Part shown: piece by piece, positions 17,727 to 26,339 of the stretch
Position numbering within the stretch: position 1 is the first letter of the stretch
Layout of the letters: the number at the start of each line of letters is the position of its first letter
Assembly: GCA_963847945.1 (NCBI GenBank)
Contig: CAWKBX010000015.1
Location: forward strand, 620,001 to 684,000
DNA from: JANMJD01 sp963847945
GTDB taxonomy: Bacteria; Actinomycetota; Acidimicrobiia; Acidimicrobiales; Ilumatobacteraceae
Direction of reading: 5' to 3'
Length of the DNA: 64,000 nucleotides
Translations under genes and position numbers: made by a program
The notes under the pieces: generated by a model
Told to the model about the DNA's origin: nothing
Database searches by the model: none
Seen by the model: only the letters and a program-made list of their open reading frames with translations

Positions 17727-18647
17727 TCAGGTGACCGTTCGCCCGGCGGTGGGCAGGGTCATCGGGTCGTCGTTCCACCGCCCGTCAATCCAGGTGTAGC
17801 GCTCGTCGAAACACGGCGGAGTGCGACGCTGATCGTGCTCCAGATCGCCGGCCAGATAGTTGAGGAAGTACATGTGCGACCCGGGGCAGGCAGCCGACGA
17901 GTGATACCCGGCGGGCACGGTCACCAGGCTGCGATGGGGAGCGACGAAGGTCTCGTCGAAGCCGGTGGCGTCGCGGAAATTGCGGTGGATGGCGAACCCT
18001 GTCGAGGGCTGGTGCTCGAAGTAGTAGGTCTCTTCCAGATACGGCGAACCGTCTTCGCCGTCGTGGCAATGGGGAGGCCATCCCGACCACGAACCACGAG
18101 GCACGTGCACCTCATAGAGGATCAGCCGGTGAGCCTCGGCGGGTGGCGAGAGCAAGTGGGCGACCTGCCGATGGGCCGCTCCCCCGCCACGCAACTCCGC
18201 TCGCACCTCCGACGGGGCGATGTAACGGCTCGGATAGGCGGCAACCGCTGGAGCACCGCCTATGGCGATGGTCGAGTCCATCTCGGCGGTGATCGTGACG
18301 ACCGAACCGGGCGCCACGTAGAACACCGAGCCGGGCTCGCTGAACACGTCGCGACGGGCCATCACCGCGGTGACCTGCCCGACTGCTCCCTGGACGGACG
18401 CGGCTTGGACGGACGCGGCTTGGACGGACGCGACCTCGAAACGTCCCGCAAGCGGAACGATGGCCACTTCGTGGTCGCCCGTCGCCATCTGAATGGTGCT
18501 CCCGGCGACCACATCAACCGTCGCATAGCTCAGAAATCGCCAGCCCGCCGACGACGGGTCCGCCGAGCAGACCACCCGCACCTCACCCATCACCGAGACA
18601 TCGAACAGATCGGACAGGAGAACGGTCACGGGCGGTTGGCCTTCCAA
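17727..18647 (-). CDS. iolB: 5-deoxy-glucuronate isomerase
   Basis: Cupin-fold isomerase of myo-inositol catabolism that converts 5-deoxy-glucuronate to 5-dehydro-2-deoxy-gluconate. 306 residues. The second cupin carries the metal site WPPHCHDGEDGSPYLEETYYF (His, His, Glu), followed by the later histidine in AGYHSSAACPGSHMYFLNYL. The end of the protein (YTWIDGRWNDDPMTLPTAG) matches the family. Residues around 75-90 contain three copies of a 5-residue repeat (AASVQ) from a 15-bp tandem repeat, in a surface loop. It overlaps the 3' end of iolC by 22 bp on the same strand, so it is the second gene of an iolC-iolB operon. Confidence 0.92.
   Translation of the reverse strand: MEGQPPVTVLLSDLFDVSVMGEVRVVCSADPSSAGWRFLSYATVDVVAGSTIQMATGDHEVAIVPLAGRFEVASVQAASVQAASVQGAVGQVTAVMARRDVFSEPGSVFYVAPGSVVTITAEMDSTIAIGGAPAVAAYPSRYIAPSEVRAELRGGGAAHRQVAHLLSPPAEAHRLILYEVHVPRGSWSGWPPHCHDGEDGSPYLEETYYFEHQPSTGFAIHRNFRDATGFDETFVAPHRSLVTVPAGYHSSAACPGSHMYFLNYLAGDLEHDQRRTPPCFDERYTWIDGRWNDDPMTLPTAGRTVT
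18391..18435. repeat. three 15-bp tandem units inside iolB
   Basis: TGGACGGACGCGGCT occurs at 18391-18405 and 18406-18420, followed by a two-base variant at 18421-18435. Translated on the minus strand it gives (S)VQAA-type pentapeptides, keeping the frame. Confidence 0.9.
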
Positions 18648-20560
18648 GTGTGAATGGTCGAGATGAACGTTTTGGCGACCTCATCGACCAGCGTGCGATC
18701 GTCGATCTCGTCGCGCAGCCAACGGCGGGCCGCGGGGCCGAAGATCGCTCGGCCGATAGCGAATCCACGGACCATCGGCTCGGCGGCAGCCGCCGCCAGG
18801 GCCGCGGCCAACGCCTCGGGGGCTGCGGTCTGGCCGAGGACAAGCATTCCGTGGCAGGTCGGGTCGGCCGCGGCGATCACGGCCGCAGCCGCAGCCCACT
18901 CGGCGGGATCGTCGATCGGTGGCAGCTTCCACCAGTCGGGGGTGATGTCGCGGCCGTACGCCTCGGTCAACATCTGGGCCAGGTAGCCGGGGCCGGTTTC
19001 CGCGCCGGACGGGGTCTGGAACTCGATCAGGAAGCTGCGATCGGCTGCTGCGGCGGCCTGCCCCAAGTGGGCCATCTGTGACCACTGGGCACCGGCGATC
19101 TCCGGCGGGTCGGACGGGTGGGCGTAGACCATCAGCTTGGCGATCTGATCGGTCGGCCACGACCGCAGGGTGATTCCGACGTCAGCGTTCATGAACTCGA
19201 CCGGGCGCGACTTGGGTACGTCGAGCGCCCGGGCCAGCCAATGACCGCGCCCCGTCATCCGCTCCAACAAGTCGCGCCCATACACGTCGTCGATCAGGAT
19301 GCCGACGTCGTCATTGTCGGCCGCCACCCGCTCGAACGCGGCGAACAACAAGGCCTTCAACGGGGCAATCCGGTCCGACGATGCCCCGGCCTCGTCGCAC
19401 ATCGCCTGGAGCTGCCAGCGATGGTCGATGGCCAACACCGGCACGTCCCCGGCTCGGCGCGGCGAGGCGGCCCGCCGATGAAGTTGGCGCAGGCGGGGGT
19501 GTTCCCCCGGCCGGCGCGGCGTCGGGCTGAGCGCGAGGAACGCATCGAGTTCGGCCGCGGAAGGCATCGCCACGCTGCAGCCGTGACGGGACACGACGAT
19601 CGCCCCGACCGCGTTGCCGCGCCGGGCGCAGGCATCGAGGGGGAGATCGCGCAGCCAACCCGACAGGAATCCCGAGAAGAACCCGTCGCCCGCCCCGACG
19701 TTGTTGACCACCTCGACGGCGAACCCCGGCTCGACCGGGTGGGTGTCGAGATTGTCGGGGATCGGCCCGTCGATCACCAGGCAGCCCTGGGCTCCCACCT
19801 TGGCGACGATCGTCGCCGTCGTCCGCGCCCGAATCGCCACGAGGGCGGCGTGGAAGTCGGTTGTCCCCCCGGCGATGCGGATCTCCTCGCGGGTGCCGAC
19901 GATCAGGTCACAACTCGGCAGTACTTCGTACAGTCGCTCGGTGACCGGGCCCGACATCACGAGCATCTCGTTGCCGCCTCGAAACGGCGACAAGCCCCAT
20001 AGCACCGGGCGATAGTCGATGTCGAGGACGACTTTGGTGCCTGTGGCGCGAGCCAACTCGATCAGCCGCATCGTGGTCGCCCGCACCGTCTCGTTGGCCA
20101 GGAAAGACCCGGTGACCAGCACCGCCTTGGCCGCGGCGATGACGTCGGCGTCGATGTCGTCCACGGCCGTGGCCATGTCGGACGAGTCGTGATAGTGGAA
20201 CAGGCGGGGAAAGTCGTCACTCGGCCGCACGGCCAGCATCACCACCGGGGTGAGCCGCGACGGGTCGACGCGCATCATCTCGGTGTTCGCCCCGGCAACG
20301 GTCAGCGCGACCCGAAGGAAGTCACCGTTCTGATCGTCGCCGACCCGGGCGAGCATCGCCGAGCGGATGCCGAGGCGGGCGGAACCAAAGCAGATATTGG
20401 CCGCACTGCCTCCGAGATACCGACGGAACGAATCGACCTCCGCCAAGTCGGCACCGTGTTGCTCGGCGTACAGATCGACGCACATCCGCCCAGCACAGAC
20501 AAGTTCAACGGGCTGCGAAGTGGCATCAGAAATCACACGCACCAGGCTAGTTCGCAGCAT
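18626..20560 (-). CDS. iolC: 5-dehydro-2-deoxygluconokinase fused to DUF2090 (IolC-DUF2090)
   Basis: 644 residues. Residues about 10-320 form a PfkB-type sugar kinase that phosphorylates 5-dehydro-2-deoxygluconate: GGSAANICFGSARLG near 46-60, then the ATP/anion-hole motif VNNVGAGDGFFSGFLSG near 270-286 with the catalytic aspartate. Residues about 350-640 are DUF2090 (AIDHRWQLQAMCDEAG, then KLMVYAHP, then GFAIGRAIFG), an aldolase-like barrel. Such fusions occur in Actinobacteria and Proteobacteria, and the C-terminal part is thought to take over the IolJ aldolase step. The start is ATG 20560; GTG codons at 20542 and 20536 are alternatives. It is divergent from the acyltransferase gene with 31 bp between the starts, and is first of the pair with iolB. 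Confidence 0.9.
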   Translation of the reverse strand: MLRTSLVRVISDATSQPVELVCAGRMCVDLYAEQHGADLAEVDSFRRYLGGSAANICFGSARLGIRSAMLARVGDDQNGDFLRVALTVAGANTEMMRVDPSRLTPVVMLAVRPSDDFPRLFHYHDSSDMATAVDDIDADVIAAAKAVLVTGSFLANETVRATTMRLIELARATGTKVVLDIDYRPVLWGLSPFRGGNEMLVMSGPVTERLYEVLPSCDLIVGTREEIRIAGGTTDFHAALVAIRARTTATIVAKVGAQGCLVIDGPIPDNLDTHPVEPGFAVEVVNNVGAGDGFFSGFLSGWLRDLPLDACARRGNAVGAIVVSRHGCSVAMPSAAELDAFLALSPTPRRPGEHPRLRQLHRRAASPRRAGDVPVLAIDHRWQLQAMCDEAGASSDRIAPLKALLFAAFERVAADNDDVGILIDDVYGRDLLERMTGRGHWLARALDVPKSRPVEFMNADVGITLRSWPTDQIAKLMVYAHPSDPPEIAGAQWSQMAHLGQAAAAADRSFLIEFQTPSGAETGPGYLAQMLTEAYGRDITPDWWKLPPIDDPAEWAAAAAVIAAADPTCHGMLVLGQTAAPEALAAALAAAAAEPMVRGFAIGRAIFGPAARRWLRDEIDDRTLVDEVAKTFISTIHTWKANRP

Positions 20561-20591
20561 CGATCTCGTCCGTGTGCTACGACTGGGACCG

Positions 20592-21359
20592 ATGAGTTCT
20601 GGATGGAGACACCCTGGGCGCAGCGGTGCAGCGTTGTATGCCGTGCTCGCAGGCCTCGTCGGGTCGGTGTTGGCCCTGGTCAGTCGAGTGCAGGTCGAGC
20701 GCCAACGGGGCCGTCGGGCGGTAGTCGCCGAACTTCCTGAGGGACGGTTGATCGTGATCTCCAACCACACCAGCTACGCGGATGGCCTGCTGCTCGCCTT
20801 GGTGTGTCGCCGTCATGGTCGTTCGTTGCGCCTGCTGGCCACCTCGGGCGTGTTCAAGGCACCGGTGATCGGAACGCTGGCTCGCAAACTCGGATTCATC
20901 TCCGTCGACCGTGGCGGATCGACCGCATCGACCTCACTCGACCGGGCCGCCGAGGCGCTGGCCGAAGGCGAGGCGATCGGGCTGTTCCCCGAAGGCCGTC
21001 TGACCCGTGACCCGCAGAAGTGGCCCGAACGGGCCAAGACGGGGGCCGTGCGACTCGCCCTGCGGACCGATACTCCGATCGTGCCGGTGGCGATGGAGGG
21101 GGCGCACCGGGTGGTCGGTGAGCGGCGGATTCTGGGCACCGTGGTCGGCAACCTCATCCGTCGACCGAAGGTCCGCACCCGGGTCGGTGAGCCGATCGAC
21201 GTGCGAGCCCTGGTCGCCCTGACCCCCGATGTCGAGGCGACGGCCGATCAGGTCCGCATCGCCGCCGACATCGTGATGGAACGGCTGATCGACCTGGTCG
21301 AGGAACTCCGCGGCGAGATCGCCCCCGACCCGATCGGCGTCCCCCGGGCAGCCGACTGA
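20592..21359 (+). CDS. 1-acyl-sn-glycerol-3-phosphate acyltransferase-like (PlsC family)
   Basis: Membrane-associated acyltransferase of phospholipid synthesis, 255 residues. An N-terminal hydrophobic helix spans about 13-30. Catalytic HX4D is NHTSYAD near residues 58-64, block II is FISVDRGG near 100-107, and the substrate-phosphate block III is GLFPEGRLTRDP near 131-142. Block IV is PIVPVAMEG. All four blocks are complete, so it should be active. Start ATG 20592 was preferred to longer upstream frames because those are antisense to iolC. The next gene starts 40 bp after its stop on the same strand. Confidence 0.9.
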   Translation: MSSGWRHPGRSGAALYAVLAGLVGSVLALVSRVQVERQRGRRAVVAELPEGRLIVISNHTSYADGLLLALVCRRHGRSLRLLATSGVFKAPVIGTLARKLGFISVDRGGSTASTSLDRAAEALAEGEAIGLFPEGRLTRDPQKWPERAKTGAVRLALRTDTPIVPVAMEGAHRVVGERRILGTVVGNLIRRPKVRTRVGEPIDVRALVALTPDVEATADQVRIAADIVMERLIDLVEELRGEIAPDPIGVPRAAD

Positions 21360-21398
21360 AACGGTCCTGACCGCGGCCCGTCGTGGCATGATCGTCGG

Positions 21399-21761
21399 GT
21401 GACCCATCAGATCATCATCGCCGGAACCATCGACCTTGCCGATCCGACCACCCGCGACGCCGCGCTGTTGGCGACCGCCGCGCTGCAGCAGGCAACGCGC
21501 GACGAGGAGCCGGGCTGCTTGGCGTACGTGTTCTCGCCCGATCCGTGTGTCGAGGGTCGGCTCTGCGTATTCGAGCTGTGGACCGACGAGGCCAGCCTTG
21601 CCGCCCACTTCCACCACCCGAACTACCTGAACATGCGGGCTGCGTTGGGCAAGATCGGGCTGAAGGGTTCGGACAACAAGAAGTACCGGACCGACCTCTC
21701 CGAGCCGGTCTACGACGAAACCCGCACCCCTCGTGCAGATTTCTTCACTGTCGTGGGCTAG
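21399..21761 (+). CDS. putative quinol monooxygenase / ABM domain protein
   Basis: A 120-residue alpha+beta dimeric-barrel protein. IIIAGTIDLA as first strand, then TRDEEPGCLAYVFSPDP and the helix-strand CVFELWTDEASLAAHF match ABM-type proteins such as YgiN. A histidine-rich stretch HFHHPNYLNM is usual there. The start is GTG 21399. It could be a cofactor-independent monooxygenase or a protein of unknown function; no specific substrate can be named. It lies in a plus-strand run with the acyltransferase and panB; the gap to panB is 21 bp, so it is probably co-transcribed. Confidence 0.8.
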   Translation: MTHQIIIAGTIDLADPTTRDAALLATAALQQATRDEEPGCLAYVFSPDPCVEGRLCVFELWTDEASLAAHFHHPNYLNMRAALGKIGLKGSDNKKYRTDLSEPVYDETRTPRADFFTVVG

Positions 21762-21782
21762 CAGCCACCTACGCTCGGGCCT

Positions 21783-22634
21783 ATGACTGTCGAAGAGGCA
21801 CCGTACGGAGCAAACCCCGAACCGGCGGAGGGGCTCAAGCGAGTACGCACCCGCCACTTCCGCCGGGCCAAGGAACAGGGAATCAAGATCACCGGCCTGA
21901 CGAGCTACGACTATCTGTCGGCGACGATCTTCGACCGGGCAGGCATCGACTTCCTCCTCGTCGGCGACTCGGCCGGCAATGCCGTCTTCGGCTACGAAAC
22001 CACCCTGCCGGTGACATCGGAGGAGTTGATCCCGCTGTGCCGGGCCGTGGTGCGAGCCTGCCGCCGGGCGCTCGTCGTCGCCGACATGCCGTTCGGTTCC
22101 TACGAGGTAGGCCCGGAGGAGGCGCTGCATACGGCGATCCGGTTCATGAAGGAAACCGGGGCCCACGCGGTGAAACTCGAAGGCGGTCGGCGGAGCTGCC
22201 CGCAGATCCAGCAGATCGTGACCGCCGGCATCCCGGTGATGGCCCACATCGGGTTCACCCCGCAGAGCGAACACGGCCTCGGCGGCCACATCATCCAAGG
22301 ACGGGGTGAAGGCGCGGCCCAGTTGCTCGAAGATGCCCACGCCGTTGAAGAGGCGGGTGCCTTTGCCGTGGTCTTGGAGATGGTGCCCTCAGCGGTCGCC
22401 GCCGAGGTCACCCAGGCGCTCAGCATCCCGACGATCAGCGTCGGCGCCGGGCCGCACTGCGACGGTCAACTGATGGTCTGGACCGACTGGGCGGGTTTGA
22501 CCACCGGCCGAATCCCCAAGTTCGTCAAGCGCTATGCCCAGCTCGCCGAGACCCTCGCCGAAGCGGCCGAGACATTCCGCGCCGAGGTTGAGTCGGGCAT
22601 CTATCCGGCCCCGGAGCACGAGTACGGGGCGTAA
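21783..22634 (+). CDS. panB: 3-methyl-2-oxobutanoate hydroxymethyltransferase
   Basis: First committed enzyme of pantothenate/CoA synthesis; transfers a one-carbon unit from methylene-tetrahydrofolate to ketoisovalerate. 283 residues. Landmarks: TGLTSYDYLSATIFDRAG near 39-56, the metal-binding VGDSAGNAVFGY near 60-71, ADMPFGSYE near 100-108, VKLEGG near 127-132, AHIGFTPQSEH and FAVVLEMVP with the catalytic glutamate, then ISVGAGPHCDGQ. A N-terminal extension of about 20 residues precedes the conserved core. ATG 21783 follows closely on the ABM gene. A terminator-like hairpin lies after its stop. Confidence 0.96.
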   Translation: MTVEEAPYGANPEPAEGLKRVRTRHFRRAKEQGIKITGLTSYDYLSATIFDRAGIDFLLVGDSAGNAVFGYETTLPVTSEELIPLCRAVVRACRRALVVADMPFGSYEVGPEEALHTAIRFMKETGAHAVKLEGGRRSCPQIQQIVTAGIPVMAHIGFTPQSEHGLGGHIIQGRGEGAAQLLEDAHAVEEAGAFAVVLEMVPSAVAAEVTQALSIPTISVGAGPHCDGQLMVWTDWAGLTTGRIPKFVKRYAQLAETLAEAAETFRAEVESGIYPAPEHEYGA

Positions 22635-22685
22635 GTCGCCCGGCCGTGCTCCGGGCCGATTTGACCGCCGAACGGGCAGAAGTGG

Positions 22686-22722
22686 CCCGAGAAGCTCGGG
22701 AACTCGGCTCAAACTTCTCGGG
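22686..22722. terminator. hairpin between convergent panB and membrane-protein genes
   Basis: CCCGAGAAG at 22686-22694 pairs with CTTCTCGGG at 22714-22722. An alternative tighter stem CCCGAG/CTCGGG exists at 22686-22700. The right arm overlaps the last codons of the minus-strand gene. Likely transcription end for both genes. Confidence 0.5.
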
Positions 22723-24568
22723 TATCGAGCAGGACGAGCGCCGGCTGCGGTAAGCGTTGTAGCTCAAGGGCGAGCGCCGTCTGTTCGGGCGGCAACGGTG
22801 GGTTGATGAACACCAGTGAACCTCCGGCCCCGTCGATCACGTTGATCAAATCGTCGCGGCCGGCCGTTTGTGCGTACTCACGCAGCGCGTCGCGCAGAAT
22901 GAAGTATCGGGCCTTCTGCAGTTCGTTGCGGGGGTCGTAGCTGGCCACGATCTGCGAGAAGACCGGCACCATCATCGTGTCGGCTCGGCTTCCGGCGACG
23001 ATGGTGATCACGCCATCGGCCTGGTCTTCGAACAGCACCCGGTGAGGCAACGCGGCCGCCGCGGACGGCAGGTCGACGCCGACGTGATACCCCTGCCGTT
23101 CCAGTTCGAGCATCATGCCGAAGGCGGTCGCACCCAGGCCCGACGAGTCCTGCCAACGCAGCAGATAGCGCAGATCAGGGTTGAGTTGAGCGGCGAGGAC
23201 CGGCGCGACCGAACCGACCATCTCGGAGTCGGGGGCACCGGGCACGACGACCTTGTCGTGGACCGCCAGTGAACCGATGACCCCGCTCACCATGATTGCG
23301 ACCCCGGCGACCATCGCGATCGTCCCCTCGGGGCGAGCGCCGTGCAGCTTCGATTGCCCCTGCCACAGACTCCACACGCTCACGGCCACGGCGAGGCCGA
23401 CCAGTACCCAGGCCCAGCGGATCGTGTACTCGAAGTAGCCGCCGAAGATACGGCTGATCGCCACCATGCCGACCAAGGCGGTGCCGGCGAGGACGGCGTG
23501 AAGCCTGACGGTGCTGGCCGAACCCGAGCGGCGGGCGGCGGCGAATCCGGCGATCCACAGCGCCGCCAGGAGGAGCAGACCGACGAGGTTGCCGCCGAGT
23601 GCGCCCGGACCTGGCAGCTCGGGACCGGCAACCCACGGACCGACGAGGTTGAACTGATCGGCGATGATCCGCCCGACCTCGCCCTTGGGCAGGACCGGCT
23701 CGCGAGGCGAGACGAAGTGCTGCCAGAGGATCGCCAGGTTGCCCGGCGAACGCTTCAACTGATCGAGGAGCGGTGGCAACCACATCAGGCCGGTGGCAAT
23801 CACGACGAGGATCCACATCCGAAACCGGCGAGCGAGATCGCCGGCGCGACGCCCGGCCAAGGCGTCGACGACGAACACCGCCGCCATCGTCATCACCACG
23901 ATCGGGGCGTACCCGGCATGGCATTGGATCGTGTGCCACCCGGAGATGGCGAACAGCAACCAGCAACCACGGGCCCCATCGAGTACCGACCAGGCCGCCA
24001 GCAGGAACACGGCGAACGGAAGCACGGCCAGCCACGGATTCCACGGTTCGATGGCGAACGCCGGGCCGCTCGCCCGAATCACGAAGGCCAACACGACGGC
24101 CACGAGCATCATCAACACCAGACCACCGCGCCGCAGCGCCAGCCACAACGCACCGGCGATCGACACGACATGCACGCTGACCACCGCCGCCATCAACCCG
24201 AAACTCGACCGGCCGAACAGGGCGTAGACGGGATACATCGCAACCCACAGGCTGGGGCCGGGATGGGAACCCTGTACGCCGGTATCCGACACGATGCGAC
24301 CCGCGGCACCGACGAGCGGCGGCGTGCGGAAGAATCCGCGGATGTGCAACTCCGCCTGAGCCATGTCGCCGGCTGGATACCAACGGTCGCCGACCATCTT
24401 GTACAGCGCAGCAAAGATCGGCATCGCCACCAACACCGCCACGGCCAGCGGCAACCATGGACCGAATCGCGACGCGGACTCGCCAGCCACCGGCGGCGCT
24501 ATCCAACCGTCGCCGTCGCTCTCGTTGATCGGCGCGATCGCCGGGTCGATGGTCAGTGAGTCGCTCAT
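22709..24568 (-). CDS. large multi-pass membrane protein, glycosyltransferase-39-like
   Basis: 619 residues with about ten to eleven hydrophobic helices in the first 430 residues and a soluble C-terminal domain of about 180 residues. The first luminal/extracellular loop contains YKMVGDRWYPAGDMAQAELHI, with an aspartate after the first helix as in GT-C lipid-linked sugar transferases, and a HPGPSLW motif follows. I infer a GT39/GT87-like transferase or a related polyprenyl-phosphate-dependent enzyme, but no signature is decisive. Start ATG 24568 overlaps the stop of the MetE-like gene by 4 bp (ATGA), so the two are translationally coupled. The function of the C-terminal domain is unknown. Confidence 0.7.
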   Translation of the reverse strand: MSDSLTIDPAIAPINESDGDGWIAPPVAGESASRFGPWLPLAVAVLVAMPIFAALYKMVGDRWYPAGDMAQAELHIRGFFRTPPLVGAAGRIVSDTGVQGSHPGPSLWVAMYPVYALFGRSSFGLMAAVVSVHVVSIAGALWLALRRGGLVLMMLVAVVLAFVIRASGPAFAIEPWNPWLAVLPFAVFLLAAWSVLDGARGCWLLFAISGWHTIQCHAGYAPIVVMTMAAVFVVDALAGRRAGDLARRFRMWILVVIATGLMWLPPLLDQLKRSPGNLAILWQHFVSPREPVLPKGEVGRIIADQFNLVGPWVAGPELPGPGALGGNLVGLLLLAALWIAGFAAARRSGSASTVRLHAVLAGTALVGMVAISRIFGGYFEYTIRWAWVLVGLAVAVSVWSLWQGQSKLHGARPEGTIAMVAGVAIMVSGVIGSLAVHDKVVVPGAPDSEMVGSVAPVLAAQLNPDLRYLLRWQDSSGLGATAFGMMLELERQGYHVGVDLPSAAAALPHRVLFEDQADGVITIVAGSRADTMMVPVFSQIVASYDPRNELQKARYFILRDALREYAQTAGRDDLINVIDGAGGSLVFINPPLPPEQTALALELQRLPQPALVLLDTREV

Positions 24569-25671
24569 CGCCAGATGTGGCTGGCGGCGTCGACGACCAG
24601 ACGGAGCTTGTCCCACTGCACCTGTGGGCTGATCTCGTTGCCGTGCACCGTGGACGAGAAGCCGCACTGCGGGCTGAGGCAGAGTTGGTCGTGGGGCACG
24701 TACTGGGCGGCCTCATCGACGCGTCCGGCCAGCTCATCGATGCTTTCCATGCGAGCAACCTTCGACGACACGAGTCCCAACACGACCGTCTTGTTCGATG
24801 GCACGAAGCGCAACGGCGAGAAGTCGCCGGAGCGCTCGTCGTCGTATTCGAGGAAGTAAGTGTCGACATTGAGTTCACTGAACAACACTTCGGCCACCGG
24901 CTCGTATCCGCCCTCTGCGAAGTGGGTGGAGCGGAAATTGCCGCGGCAGAGGTGGATGCCGACGGTCAGATCGGACGGGCGGTCGTCGATGACCGAGTTG
25001 ATCAATGCGGCATAGGTGCGGGGCAGTTCGTCGGGATCGTCGCCACGATCGACGGCTCCGGCGCGCATCTTCGGGTCGCAGAGGTAGGCGAGGTTGGTGT
25101 CGTCAAGCTGGATGTAGCGGCAGCCGGCGGCATAGAGCTGACCGATCTCCTCGCGATAGACCGCAGCGAGGTCACTGAAGAACAGCTCCATGTCGGGGTA
25201 CGACTGGATGTCGATCGCAGCGCGGCCGCCGCGGAAGTGGACCATCGTTGGCGAGGGGATACACACCTTGGGCGTGGAGCCAGTGTGGTCGGCGACGAAG
25301 CGATAGTCGTCGAGTTGAATCGGTCGACCATGATGCAATGGCCCGGTGACCTCCAGGCGGGGCGGGGTGAAGCCGACCTTTTCCTGCGAGTCGGAGCTCG
25401 CCTCGATCGCCCCAGAGACGGTCACGCCGTCGAGTTGCTCGAGGAAGTCGAGATGGAACCACGCCCGGCGAAATTCGCCGTCGGTGATCGCCTGCATCCC
25501 CGTGGCTTCCAGCGATGTGATTGCCTCCGCAATCGCCGCGTCCTCGATCGCCCGCTTGGCGTCCGCGGAGATCTTCCCCGTCGCATGGGCGCGACGAGCT
25601 TCGAGCACGCTGGAGGGGCGGAGCAGGCTACCGACGTGGTCGGCTCGAAACGGCGGATTGAGGTGTGGCAC
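24565..25671 (-). CDS. cobalamin-independent methionine synthase-like protein (MetE C-terminal domain family)
   Basis: 368-residue TIM-barrel protein like YxjG/YxjH. The opening PFRADHVGSLLRP, the block TDGEFRRAWFHLDFLEQL, IPSPTMVHF, and IQLDDTNLAYLCD are family marks. The zinc site of MetE appears as HLCRGNF near 240, E in YFLEYDDE, and the cysteine in LSPQCGFSS near 338. It lacks the N-terminal half of MetE, so the methyl donor may not be methyl-tetrahydrofolate-glutamate. Homologues often use other methylthiol compounds. It precedes, and is coupled to, the membrane protein gene. Start is ATG 25671. Confidence 0.85.
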   Translation of the reverse strand: MPHLNPPFRADHVGSLLRPSSVLEARRAHATGKISADAKRAIEDAAIAEAITSLEATGMQAITDGEFRRAWFHLDFLEQLDGVTVSGAIEASSDSQEKVGFTPPRLEVTGPLHHGRPIQLDDYRFVADHTGSTPKVCIPSPTMVHFRGGRAAIDIQSYPDMELFFSDLAAVYREEIGQLYAAGCRYIQLDDTNLAYLCDPKMRAGAVDRGDDPDELPRTYAALINSVIDDRPSDLTVGIHLCRGNFRSTHFAEGGYEPVAEVLFSELNVDTYFLEYDDERSGDFSPLRFVPSNKTVVLGLVSSKVARMESIDELAGRVDEAAQYVPHDQLCLSPQCGFSSTVHGNEISPQVQWDKLRLVVDAASHIWR

Positions 25672-25838
25672 GGCTCCGAACCGTAGTCGGCGAGGCTGTC
25701 TTCGGGGCTGCTGACTCCAGGAACGACGTTCGGGAGCCGACCCGAAAGATTCTCGGATTCTTTGCAGCGAAATCCGCTGCTGGCGCGTGTATCCGGTTGA
25801 TGATTGCCACCAACAACCTCCACGACACCGGGATCACG

Positions 25839-26339
25839 ATGACCGAGCCCCACATGCTGCAGCTCCGCAGCGACTTCGAGACGTTCGTTCGGGACACGTA
25901 CCCGGGCCTCGTCGGCGTCGCCACGGCACTGACGGGGAACGGTCACGATGCCCAGGACATGGTGCAGGACACGATGCTCAAGGCCTTCACCGGCTGGGGC
26001 CGTGTGCAGCACCTTGACTACCCGGCGGGCTGGGCGCATCGGGTCCTCGTGAACCGGTGTGTGGGTTGGTGGCGTCGGCGCCGCACCGAGGCGAACTATC
26101 TGGCCCTGCTGCGCCGAGAGGAAGCGGTCAGTGCCGGACCATCGCCTGAAGCGGTGGCGTTCTGGCAGGCAGTTCGCTGCCTACCCGCCCGCCATCAACA
26201 GGTGGTCGCCCTGTACTACGCCGCAGACCTCTCCGTCGACGAGGTGGCAGGAATCCTGACGGTCCCGGCTGGGACCGTGCGATCCGATCTGACGCGTGCT
26301 CGCGCCGCGCTTGCCACCCTTTTCAGGAGAATGACATGA
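25839..26339 (+). CDS. SigE-family ECF RNA polymerase sigma factor
   Basis: 166 residues. Region 2 is FVRDTYPGLVGVATALTG, then AQDMVQDTMLKAFTGW (core-binding and -10 recognition), and the linker has WAHRVLVNRCVGWWRRRR. Region 4 carries the helix-turn-helix ARHQQVVALYYAADLSVDEVAG, then PAGTVRSDLTRARAAL. This pattern matches the SigE subgroup of actinobacterial ECF factors. Start ATG 25839 fits the subgroup and has GGGA 12 bases upstream; ATG 25800 is an alternative. The stop overlaps the next start by 4 bp (ATGA), so sigma factor and partner are made together. There is no adjacent zinc-type anti-sigma gene, so the downstream membrane protein is the likely regulator. Confidence 0.88.
   Translation: MTEPHMLQLRSDFETFVRDTYPGLVGVATALTGNGHDAQDMVQDTMLKAFTGWGRVQHLDYPAGWAHRVLVNRCVGWWRRRRTEANYLALLRREEAVSAGPSPEAVAFWQAVRCLPARHQQVVALYYAADLSVDEVAGILTVPAGTVRSDLTRARAALATLFRRMT

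Noticed and set aside
23342..24559. Long plus-strand frame opposite the membrane protein gene
   Set aside because: Low-complexity Arg/Gln/His/Asp composition expected from the complement of hydrophobic codons.
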